NCBI GenBank assembly: GCA_021613335.1
Contig: JAJTWR010000017.1
Location: forward strand, 79,501-143,500
Reading direction: 5' to 3'
Length of the DNA: 64,000 bases
Origin: Whitmania pigra
Lineage: Eukaryota > Annelida > Clitellata > Hirudinida > Haemopidae
Part shown: positions 38,027 through 48,399 of the stretch, in pieces
Numbering within the stretch: the stretch's first letter is position 1
How the letters are laid out: every line of letters begins with the position of its first letter
Position numbers and translations under genes: made by a program
The notes under the pieces: generated by a model
What the model saw: the letters and a program-made list of their open reading frames with translations, nothing else
Database searches by the model: none
Told to the model about the DNA's origin: nothing

Positions 38027-38429
38027 TAAACCTCATGCTGTCCAAGTACTGATGGTTCAAGAATGATTCCAAAATGATTACAGAGTTAAATATATTTTCG
38101 TGAACTCACAAGATGTTACACAGTTTCTGGCAAGCAACTTCAAGCTAAGCAACTGTTTTGTAGATATTGTCAGTTTGATGGTCCAATGAATAATCACTAA
38201 AAAAAAAGCAATTCGGAGCAGCCACCACAGAAAAGATTTCTTGTTTTATTACTAGTACAAATACATTGTTAATTAATAAAAAACCATTGCGAGTGTCACC
38301 CTTGTACTGCTATTTCCAGGTAAAGATTTATCCCCAAGTGGTACTGTCTTGGATTCGACTTAAATACTACTGTAGGTCGTCGGGGAAATTTTTTTTAGAT
38401 TGACTTTGGATAGAAAAATAATGTTGCTC
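38012..38429. repeat. Duplicated ~420-bp block, copy B
   Basis: Near-identical to 34579-34999, in the same orientation, without the flanking 21-bp repeats. Substitutions include cactaaa for cattaaa and tgtcttgg for tgccttgg. Confidence 0.85.
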
Positions 38430-38519
38430 TAGCATCTAAATGACATTATAAAGAAAAATCGTTAAAAATAATTTTGCCTTCACTTGCCGCCTTGACATAA
38501 AAAATCAGTCATTATTCGA

Positions 38520-38935
38520 TATTGAAATATACAGTGCTTTTCAAAAACTTGGCCCAGTTACGTTTCTTGACGATAACTTTGCATGCACTGAATTTACATA
38601 AGCCATTTTTTTTCATACAATGAAGGTTCAAGTCTGGAGAACGAGCTGGCCACTTCAGAACCTTCAAATTCCTCTCCTGGAGAAAAGTTTTTGTCAGTCT
38701 TGACGTGTGTAAAGGGGCATTGTCATGCTGAAAAATGACTTCATCATCTCCAAATTTATCACATAGTGGAAAGAGATAGTGGTCCAGTGTTTCAATATAT
38801 TTTTGTGAGTTCTGCTTCTCCTCTAAGAAGACGAGTTCAGATGAACCGCGAGAAGAAATGGCAGCCCAGACCATTACTGACCCAACTCCAAAATTCCTTT
38901 AAAAAAATGTTTTGTGGCCTTTTGACATCGTAACA
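38520..38935 (-). mobile_element. Tc1/mariner transposase C-terminal fragment
   Basis: Minus-strand frames read KATKHFFKGILELG, then VMVWAAISSRGSSELVF, IFQHDNAPLHTSRLTKTFL and LKVLKWPARSPDLN. These match the '(S)VMVWG', '(Q)DNAP.H' and 'W(P)..SPDLNPIE' blocks of the DDE/D catalytic core of Tc1-like transposases. The frame degenerates after SPDLN and the helix-turn-helix half is missing. A dead fragment. Confidence 0.8.
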
Positions 38936-38974
38936 ATAAGGATTTATAGCCATCCGAACTTGTCAAAAATTTAG

Positions 38975-39132
38975 TGCGCGCAAATGTCTTTTGCGCAATA
39001 GTCTATGTAGGCAGCTGTCAGTGTGAGCATTTGCCCATGTGCGAAATAATCTATGTGAGCAACAGTCTATGTGCGCAACAGCCATGTGAGCAAGCGCCAT
39101 GTGAGCTATCGCCATTTGAGCAACGGTCTGGT
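38975..39132 (+). repeat. Degenerate 15-18-bp tandem array
   Basis: About nine units such as gcgcaatagtctatgtag, gcagctgtcagtgtga, gcatttgcccatgtgc, gaaataatctatgtga, gcaacagtctatgtgc, gcaacagccatgtga, gcaagcgccatgtga and gctatcgccatttga. The consensus is near gcaacagtctatgtga. It abuts the Tc1 fragment. Confidence 0.7.
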
Positions 39133-39913
39133 TACCCTTGCATACAAATACTGTTATTGTATTAATTATTGATTATTTTCCATCGTTATGCAAACTACAA
39201 ACAACCTGATATCTCAAAGCTTAGACCTTAGAAATTATTATAATATGCATTTGCATTTTGAATCCTAATTTTTCCAACTTATTTCAGTTTATTCCAAGTG
39301 GGAGGGTAAGCTTCTCCCTTTTACCCCTCAGGGGGCGTCCCTGGATCCAACTTATTATTGTGTTGCAACAGACCGTAAATTCCGGCTAACGATATTAACT
39401 AGGCTCTAGTAACTAGGGCTTATTTTCGGGAAAACACGGTGATAAAATATTTGTTACATATAAAATATACGTAGGATAAGATAAATTTTTTAAAATTATT
39501 CTTCAAACTGTTTCATTTTGTCTGAAATTTACTTAAATTTTAGAGTATTATAACAAAATAGCAAAAATATTCCTATTGATTCGCTTGGAACAATTACGAT
39601 TTAGATTTTGTTTTAATAAATCACAATAATTTCACCATTTTTGTTTTAGAGTATTATTAAACAATTTATTGTTTCGCTAAACAAAACCTTGATCCTCAGA
39701 TTGGAAACGTCGAGGCCCAGCGAACGGTCGACAAAAAATGCTTGAAGGGGCCGTTGAGAATTTCAAATTTCCGAAATTTGTTGATTAGAGAGTTATTGAG
39801 ATATATTTAATAGGATAAATAAAAACCCGGGAGGGCGTATTAAGATCTTGAATTAAGGATAAGGTAGTTAGTAGATTAAGTGAGTTAGTAGAATACAATT
39901 GTGCTTCTACAAA

Positions 39914-42900
39914 ATGAAGTTTCCACCATTAACTGAGATGGAACCGTTGCCTCCTGTGCCTTCCTGTGAGAAAGATTTGGAACTTGAAGAGCGTGATCTG
40001 GACAATCAGAAAAAGTGTTAATTTGTCTGTTTTACTTAAATGCGTACATACATCAAATTTGTTTCAATTTTTGCCACGTCCTAGTACAATAGATGAGAGG
40101 CTGGAGGAAATTGAAGATTTTGAGCTGCCACCTGGCTTGGCTGATATTGCTGAATTAGAAGAAGCAGATTCTATACTGGATTTTGAGGTGGAAGCAAAAT
40201 AATATTCTACTTCAACGTCACAATTACATTAATGACATAATTAATTTTGTTGTCCTTCTCTCTTTTACTATCTTTAATTTGCGTGGCAAACGAGATTTTT
40301 ATAATATTTCCTTTTTCCAAATATTTGAGACCAGTTGTTTCTGTATCAAGCTATGTTATCCCATCAAGCCAATCAGTAAGTACTTGTGCAGTCCCGATGT
40401 TTACTTATTTGTTTATATCAGGCACCTGTTATTGATGTGGGCCTAGAACCAGCTATTGACATCTCAATGCCCAGCAGTTCCTTCAAAAGGGTCACTCATC
40501 TCAGCGATGATAAAGAAACTCTTCCAGAAGATGATCAACCTGGTCCAAGCATTGCCAGGGCAGATTCAGAACAAACAAGGTGGGCCATGATCACAAACAT
40601 TATATATTTGTATTATGTGCACTTATGAAGTATTACGATGTATGCTTATGTATTTATAATAATATTAAGAAACATTGACAGTTTACCCTGCAGTCTTTGA
40701 TTCTTTTTTACTTGCTTTGGTGCTTGTACTAACAATTGTTAATTAAGTAACTCTAAGTTTTGCACTTATTAATTGATGATAAAAACCATCCCATGAGATT
40801 TTAACATTCCTAAACATTTTATTATTATTATTTTTTTTTTATTCAGGTTTCAGTTTCTGAGCAGAGCAGAAGAACTTGCCAAGAGAATTTGGGCAGCCGG
40901 TTGGATGGTTGTGCACCACAAACACCTGCCAAGATGGCTTAAAGATAATGACTTCCTAATTAAGGTACATATACTTAGGCGACAACTTGTCTCAACTTGT
41001 CGTTTGCCTGTCATAATGCAACGTGACTACGTTTTATAACTGATGGAACACATTTATGTTTAATTTATGATTACGAAAATGATTGCATTAAATGTTTGAG
41101 CGTGGAATGTGAGCTCAACAAAATTTACTTAAATATCAAATATGTAATGCAATAAGTTCTTTAGACCTGCTTCAGTTTTGATATGTTGAGTTGTCTTTGT
41201 TTGGACAAATACTGGCAATTTGGCAATAAAGAAAGGTTGAAAGTGCACATTTAAATAAACAAAAATAGAACTTAAATAAATCTAAATCCACATTTTCAAT
41301 AACATCGGAAACAATCTTTGAATTTCAATCACAGGGGCACAGAGCTCCAATGCATTCCTATTGGAAGTGTTTCAAATCCATTTTCAGGATTCACACGGAG
41401 ACTGGTAATATCTGGACTCATCTGTTAGGTAGTAATTAACAAATGTGATTCTAACCATTGTTCACAAATAATTAATGAATAAAATTCTAACCATTGGTCA
41501 TAAATGCCCATGAATAGCAATTTCTAAGTTTATATAAATTTTGAAATGTTGGATATATGTGACCTACTTTGTCATTTTCTTTGCAATTTCCAACCTCTGA
41601 ATGATGTTGGCGACTTTTAAGCTACATACTCTTAATAAATCATTGAGATTCTTCAATGCGGAAGATGCGATTATTTGCGATGAATTAACATTGCATCTGT
41701 TAAAGTATTTACTAAATTTATTTAATTTGTATTTGGTTCTTTGATTTTTCTTATAATAATTTAAGCAATCCTGTAACAAAAGAGTGGTCCACATTTATAT
41801 GGTGACAAAATTTCATCTCATTTCAGTTCACATGGGCTTATTATTTTTCTTTTCTAATATTTCTTCAATATTAATAAAGTTCTTTAATAACATAATGTTT
41901 AGAAGTTGCTCAATGACAAAAGATTACAAAATATTAGTCTTTACATCCATTGAATTAACTTGAAATTAATTATTATAGAAATTATTATTATTATTATGCA
42001 ATAAAAAAATTAATGAAGTTGTTATGCTTTTTTTTATTTATTGATTTTATTATTTTATTTATTTTGTATTTAGCAGATTTTTTGAGTGCCTTATGTATCT
42101 GAATAGGATGTGAAGGCACTTAATCGATCCACCATTTATGCAGTGCCCTTATTCGAGGGCACTCCCTTTCACTGCCGTTCACAGGCACGCAACCCCCTGA
42201 GCAAACTCGCACGCATTTATTTTAAATATTGACTTTATCATTGCAGGCTTCCTGGCTTTTGTTGCAGTGGCAATATATTTTAACACTCGTCCATCTAGTG
42301 AAATACAACTCCAAGAAAAGGCTGTTTTCTCAGCTTTTTTCTTTGGTGCCATCACATGCCTCTTCTTCTCATGGATGTTCCACACTGTTTATTGTCATTC
42401 GGAAAAAGTTGGAAAATTTTTCAACAAGTAATAACATATTTTTGCTCATTGATGTTCTAATTATTAGGATTTGCTTTCATTATTGTGGACACTTGGTATG
42501 TAATGTAGATATGTAATTCTTCAATAATCTAATTTGATGTGCCATTACAATTTACATACTGTATTTCCACATAACTGGCAACAAGAAAATAGTTTTTATG
42601 CATTGTGATTGGCACCAGCACGGGTTCAAATCCTTTAGATTCCATTGTGTAGAAATGCATAATTTTAAAGAAAATGAATTTTTTAAGGCTCGACTATTGT
42701 GGAATCTCAATGTTGACGATGGGTTCGTTTGTGCCGTGGCTGTATTACAGTTTCTATTGCCACAAAGTTGAGAGGATCATTTACATGGTCCTCATATTTG
42801 TCCTTGGTACAACTTGTATCATCGTCTCCATGTGGGATAAATTTGCCAGTGCGAAGTTCAGACCAGTCCGTGCAGGTGAATTGATTGCTGATGGATGCTT

Positions 42901-43485
42901 ATTAAACGTTAAACCATTTACTGAATGTTTAAACTAAAAATTCAGTATTACATCCACAATATGTAGTAGGTCAGTTTAAGTCATAAGCTCATTTTATTGT
43001 TGAGGAAACCTGCAAATTGAAATTTTAAAGTAAAATGGCAGTTAAAAGGCAATGTCACTCAGGAAAGATATCTAATTATTTTAAAAATATATTCACTATT
43101 CAAGGTGTGTTTATTGCTCTGGGATTGAGTGGAGTGATACCAGCCATGCACTTTGTCATAATCCATGGATTTTGGGAAGGCATCTACAATGCAGCCCTCG
43201 GATGGCTTGTCTTGATGGCCATCTTGTACATCGTTGGTGCTGTCATCTATGCTGTCAGGATTCCCGAGAGAATATGGCCTGGAAAGTTTGACATTTGGGT
43301 CAGTGGTCAATCAGCAATATTAACTGACAGCTCACCAAATTTATTCACTTATAATTTACTTTCAGTGCCAAAGCCATCAGATCTTCCACCTGTTTGTCAT
43401 TGCAGCTGCCTTCATTCATTATCATGGTATCACACAAGCAGCTCAGAACAGACTCTCCAATGGGGACTGTTTGACAAGTGATTGA
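39914..43485 (+). CDS. ADIPOR: Adiponectin receptor (PAQR family), 418 residues
   Basis: Seven-span membrane receptor with ceramidase activity in vertebrates; N-terminus cytoplasmic. Exons: 39914-40014, 40085-40187, 40422-40579, 40847-40964, 41335-41428, 42247-42427, 42688-42875, 43105-43298, 43366-43485; all phases agree (419 codons with stop). The acidic N-terminal tail (MKFPPLTEMEPLPPVPS) is family-specific. Core landmarks are PRWLKDNDFLIKGHR, SIFRIHTETGNIWTHLLGF, SWMFHTVYCHSEK, GSFVPWLYYSFYC, LGLSGVIPAMHF and RIPERIWPGKFDIW, with SHQIFHLFVIAAAFIHYHG near the C-terminus. The three zinc-binding histidines known from ADIPOR1/2 (one in FHTVYCH, two in SHQIFH..., AFIHYH) are all present. Family members have roles in lipid and membrane homeostasis. 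Clear orthologue of the ADIPOR1/2 ancestor. Confidence 0.97.
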
Positions 43486-44230
43486 AATCATTGCAGATCG
43501 ACGATCATTGCACGTCATGTAAAATAGGTCCAAGCATCCTGCATTTATCAGGCTTTTGTATTAAAAATTAGTCAGATTTTGGTGTGTTTAAAGTTTCCAC
43601 AGATAGTTACATTCTTGTCATGATGGGGACTCACAGTTCTCCCATGAATTTTTAACTAAAGTATTAGTTTTCAAATCAGGCATTTGTTTGCACTTAATAA
43701 AGCAACCTTAGTCTCTTGATGGTCTTCCACTTATGGAGTCTACAGAGAATTACAGCTGTTAACTTGGGTTGTGGACAAACAAGGCACTCCACAAAAAATT
43801 CAGTGCTTCAGGATTTAAATCCTGATTATGTTACTGTTTTCTCCAGCAACTTTCTAATATTAGTTTCTTAAATTTGATCTAACCTTCAAATGCATCAAAA
43901 AGATTTACATAATTTCTAGCCACACTTCAAACATGAATCTGAGCAAACATCCATTAATTCTTAAATTAAATATTAGGAGCGCCACAGTCACTTTATCTCA
44001 CTTATCGCTTGCAGGCTTCGGAGCTACCTCGCCTACACATCCACTTTGAGATGTTCTGTGGGCTATCTTCCACCCTATTCCTTTATTTAACTCATGTTTT
44101 TGGACATTAACTCGGCTATTTCAGTCCATCTGATACATGAAGTTTTACTCAGAATACAAAATGATGAGAAAGTTCTGAGACATTTATTCAAGTAATTAAT
44201 CAGGGCATTGACAAACTTGATGCATCACAT
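43486..44230. other. Short intergenic stretch between convergent genes
   Basis: The adiponectin receptor (+) and PTRH2 (-) converge here. Probably mostly 3' untranslated sequence; nothing else recognised. Confidence 0.5.
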
Positions 44231-45002
44231 TCAATATGGCAGTAATCCATGTGTAACTTTTTCCAGGAGTTCAGCAGGACCTGATTAATAAATTAAGGGT
44301 GTTTAAATGCTTAGTCAGTAAAGCCTTACTACAGATGTTTACCTGGACCTATGCCGATGGCTGTTAGTGCACCAGGGGCTATCTGTGTTCTTCCAGCATC
44401 ATTTATGGGGGAGATCAATAATCCCAACCGTGCAGCATTATCAGCAATTTTTTCCCTAATCACAAATAAGCAATATTAAGCTAAACTATCAAATATTTGG
44501 TCAGAGTTAGTACATTTCCGGTTGGTCTTCGACTTTTAAAATGGCTTTTGGCCTCCCATTTTCCTGATACCTCCGATATAATTCTGGATAATGTTTTAAT
44601 GTCTTGTTCACAGCTTTAACAGTTGCATGACAGCACTGCCAATATTTAAAAATGTTTTTACTTCTGTAAAATATTCAATTTCGAGAATATATTAACCTGG
44701 GATATGCCCTTGCCTTTCGTCATTTTCAGATCTTTTCTTACAATCACTACCAGCTTGAAGTCTTTTCCATTTGGTGAACTGGGATCTTTAATCTTAGCGA
44801 TAATAAATGAATTAATGTCAGCAATTAAAATCTTAGAGGGAATTAAAGTATCACAAACCAAGAATGCATCTTTTTTTAAGAACAAATTCCGCGGATATCC
44901 TAAAGATCTTTTCTTTAAAGCTAACCATGCCATGGTAGCTCCACAACTTATTCCTATGAGCGCAACTGCTAAGTATTTATTTATTTCCGTGTCCATTCCC
45001 AT
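44231..45002 (-). CDS. PTRH2: Peptidyl-tRNA hydrolase 2, mitochondrial type (196 residues)
   Basis: Hydrolyses peptidyl-tRNA; in vertebrates it is a mitochondrial outer-membrane protein (Bit1) also linked to anoikis. Exons: 44697-45002, 44514-44635, 44343-44455, 44231-44280; phases agree (197 codons with stop). ATG 45002 gives [20 protein letters not shown], a single N-terminal membrane span as in human PTRH2. The catalytic domain shows [58 protein letters not shown] and [13 protein letters not shown]. The K-x-x-KGK and [10 protein letters not shown] motifs expected for an active Pth2 enzyme are intact. A diverged tandem copy sits 1.8 kb upstream on the same strand. Confidence 0.94.
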
Positions 45003-46799
45003 GGTTTACTTAAATTTGCAAAATGTTCTAAAATGATCACAAATCGTCTCCTGATGTTAATACACAATACGCGCACACTGAAAACCACAGCAAGGACTTC
45101 ACTTTTAAATTTGAGCTAAAAGTCATCAAGATTCAAACAAGTTAAAAAACGAATTTGAGCAATAAATTACAAAATAAGTTAAAATTAGAGGTAAGTAATT
45201 TTGTCAAATTTTTTATTAGCAACTCTTTTATTTTTTCATCGCCTTAGCTATTCAACGATTTCATATTTCTAATATTCGTACAAAAATCTCAAGCAAATTT
45301 TGTTTCTTTCTCAGAGAGAGCACCCTTAGTTTGCAATTATAGCGTGACATCCAGCCCATTGCACAATTACTTAATTTACTTAAATTTTTCCTGTCATTCG
45401 CCCTATGTCACTCATGCCGCAAATACGTTCATATCCCAAGAGGCTTTTGGGCTCAGATCAGCAGCCAGAGGCTTCCTCGTTAATCATCTGCCCGACAGGC
45501 GGTTTTTTATTAATGTCCGTTGAATAGTTAGATGATTGGGACAGTGCCTCCTCAACGTGGTTTGAACTCTAGCAGCCATCGTGAGACGCATTAAGCAATG
45601 CGGGCCGCAGCTCGTTCACCGTGAGCCATACTCAGCGATGGGCGAATCAAATCGCGATTGCGATTTAAATCGTGATTTAGGCAAGGTTGCGATTCGATTT
45701 GAACATTGTTGGATTCGATTTTGGCCTCAGTGATTTTGATTCGATTTGCATTTTTTTTATTCGATTTGCTTTAATAATAATAGTTTATTTCTATGGCGCC
45801 TTAAGCGTAGCGTCAGAGGCGCCTTGAGTCTTCCAGGAACTTTTTGAAGAGATGGGTCTTCAGCTGGCGCTTCTTAATTTTGGAAGATTTGATTTGGGAT
45901 TTGATTCTATTTGAGATTTGGTTGTTGAGATTTAAATCATTTGACAAATGATTTGAGATTTGATTCGATTTTTGCCTATCACTGGCCATACTATATAGCG
46001 CCTTTCCCCAACGCTGATTTGGATAGTGCAAGTCGAGCCGCCACTAAGAAAGTAGCTGATAATAACTGACAACGGACGACCCATTTCCAATGCAAACAGA
46101 TTAGGTCAAGCAGATTCCCATGCAACCTATGATAGCAACCAGCCAGTTCATGCACGAATTCCAAACTTGACCTCCTCCCTTAAACAAAATAATTACATGT
46201 AAAAGAATTAGTTGGCCATCGAGTAAGGTTGCCTAAAATATCTTAAGGTTCCATTCACCAAAGTAATGTTCTACTTTCAGAGATCAAACTTGAAAATAAA
46301 TTCAGCTAGAAATTTGGGATACACAACACGTTGAAAGCAGAAAAGCAATGACAGAAGAATACTAAGTGTGTTCAGATTGAACAATTTTGAAAATGCTTGG
46401 TTGGTATCAATCTGATGTTACAAAATGACTTGATTAGGAAAGCATGGATTAGAAGGCATCTGATGATTAATGAAATCCACCACTAGGATACCATTCACAA
46501 AAGCATTACTGATCCAGATGTATTGGCTCTAATTAATATTTTCAAAATTTTGAACAAGAACTTCCCTCAGATAGTAACAACCAAAAAAGTAACACAAGTC
46601 CCAGACAAATAAAAAATGCACACCCAACATTTCAGCACAAGAGTTCAGAAAATTGCCTCATGAGTGAAATATTGGACCAGCCAATGCAAACAAAATAAAG
46701 CAATTCCAGGATAATTCTCTGCAGTTGTTTCAAATAATTTGAATTATTTTATTTCAAAATATTTTCCAATTTCCTACAGATTGTCCCCTTACTTTTCAC
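45003..46799. other. Inter-paralogue spacer with LINE 3' end and low-complexity sequence
   Basis: Includes a low-complexity gattcgattt-rich tract (~45640-45980), a LINE 3' end (45775-45905) and a motif at ~45507 also found inside the LINE at 33965. No gene. Confidence 0.5.
45775..45905 (-). mobile_element. LINE 3' end (C-terminus plus tail)
   Basis: Minus-strand frame KIKKRQLKTHLFKKFLEDSR ends at a stop, followed by ggcgccatagaaataaac and a short tattatta tail. This is the usual layout of CR1/L2-like LINE 3' ends. A second tail-like segment (aaaggcgctatatag on minus) lies near 45990-46005. Confidence 0.5.
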
Positions 46800-48399
46800 T
46801 TAATAAAGTTTCAGTTCAGATGTTGCTTCATTCACCATATCAACAGGACCTGTCGTGATAATAAAATTTAGCGACATTAAACCATGTTAATGTACATAAC
46901 TTTACTCATTTACTATTACGCACATGCACAATATTTAAAATGCATGAGTAAATTTATTTGAATACTTCTAAACTTTAGAGTTCTAAAATTATACCTGGAC
47001 CGACAGCAAGAACATGAGTTGTTCCATCACTGCCTGTGATACCTGTGACCTGCAACCCAAGTTCACGGGCCTTTTTTTCAGCAGCTATCCTACAGCAACC
47101 AAAACTTATAAATTAACAAACTAGTCTTTAACTTTAGATAATTATCTGCAGTATTTCACACATACAACCTATAACAAGCAACTCAGACAATTCATTCATG
47201 CAAAAAAAGTAGAGGCATAGCTAGGATATTTTTTGACTGGGGATGAAAATATAGATTGGCTCCAATCATCATGAAGCTTGACAAGTTCCAAAATGCTTGC
47301 TTCAAAGCAATATCAAATGCTGCTTCCTTGAAATTCATAGTAGGATACCATAGGTGCTTCTGTACACAATAAATGTTTCCAAGAATGGCATTTCAGAAAT
47401 GCAATAAAACTACAAAGTTAAAATTTAATATGTCTGTAATTGTTCTGCATCACTTGTGATTTTGGCACAATGATCATATTTTAGTCCTATGATAATTTGT
47501 CTGGCATCCCTGTTACAGTTCATCGTCATTCATGAATAGCTTCAACAGCTTCTGATCGCGCGCTGTAGACCCCGCTTTACTGTAACAGGCTTTCGTCTAC
47601 AGTGGATGATGTCTGCTGTAGCCGTTGCAGTGATCTTGTGACAAATTTGTTATCCTTATTCAGTTATTATAACATAATGTAGCAGGTCTCATTTTGGCGC
47701 CCTTCACCTTGGCTTCACGATTGCTGACCTATTTCAGATCTCAACCAATCACAGTGAACACTTACGAATAATAATCAGCCTTGGCTGGTGCTGGTTAGAG
47801 TTTGGAAATACGCACCCAGAGACATGTGTCTCCCCCCCCACAGCTATGCCTCTGTCACAAAGTTACATAATCAAAAATAAGAGATGCTTATATTAAAATA
47901 TATTATCACTAAAAAATGTCGGTTAAAAAAATACCAAAATTCAACAACAATAATACTTACAATGACTGTTGATCTGCTTTCAGTACAACTTTTGGCTGTC
48001 TGAATATTTGGCACTCCTCATAAAATTTTGGATCTAGTGCTTTTAGATGCTCATTAGCCATTTCAGCAGCATGAGCACACTAGAAAAAATTCCAAATGCT
48101 CTATTAATTATAGTTTAGTACTTAAAGTATTAAAATTTCAAATAAAAATAACCTCACAAGTACAGCAATTTTATTGGATGGTACTTTAGCGTCTTTTCGT
48201 GCAACAAGTGTTAATTTATATTCTCTGTCTTCATATTTCCTGTCTAGCTAGATGATTAGAAAATTTAATTATATTACAGTTGTGACTTTTAGGAACGTAT
48301 CTCCCCTACCACGCCTGATAATTTCATAATCATGTATGAGACACCGAAACCACAGCCGACACTCAAAGCCAGACCGCATCCATAATTCGCAGCTAACAT
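46800..48399 (-). CDS. PTRH2 paralogue, diverged at catalytic motifs (147 residues)
   Basis: Exons: 48310-48399, 48158-48247, 47961-48079, 46995-47089, 46800-46849; all phases fit (148 codons with stop). ATG 48399 gives MLAANYGCGLALSVGCGFGV, a hydrophobic N-terminus as in PTRH2. The fold pattern is kept: YKLTLVARKDAKVPSNKIAV, CAHAAEMANEHL, RQPKVVLKADQQSL, KARELGLQVTGITG, GPGPVDMVNEATSELKLY. The two motifs intact in the neighbour are altered: K-M-x-KGK has become KVPSNK, and [10 protein letters not shown] has become GSDGTTHVLAVG. The ORF is intact and spliced, so it looks like an expressed pseudoenzyme or a changed function rather than a dead copy. The intron between exons 3 and 4 holds a hAT-type relic. 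Start choice could shift if there is an upstream exon. Confidence 0.82.
47210..47854 (-). mobile_element. Non-autonomous hAT-type element with terminal inverted repeats
   Basis: Left end tagaggcatagctagg and right end (minus strand) cagaggcatagctgt form an inverted repeat of about 12 bases. Inside, on the minus strand at ~47525-47720, is a stretch matching the relic at 25490-25720 (gcgccaaaat, gtagacga, ttacagtaaagcggg, tcagaagctgtt). Transposase frame broken. Lies within an intron of the PTRH2 paralogue. Confidence 0.6.

Larger units (their letters stand above)
37513..39913. other. Intergenic region of repeat and transposon debris
   Basis: Contains a coding-like ORF (37865-38026), copy B of the 421-bp block, a Tc1/mariner fragment and a ~16-bp mini-repeat array. 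From ~39140 to 39913 it is AT-rich, and the last part is probably 5' untranslated sequence of the adiponectin receptor. Confidence 0.5.

Noticed and set aside
38974..39165. Cysteine-rich 63-residue ORF
   Set aside because: It is the translation of the ~16-bp tandem array, not a cysteine-rich peptide gene.
42615..42640. tRNA B-box-like sequence (gggttcaaatcc) in an adiponectin-receptor intron
   Set aside because: No A box or cloverleaf upstream; chance match.
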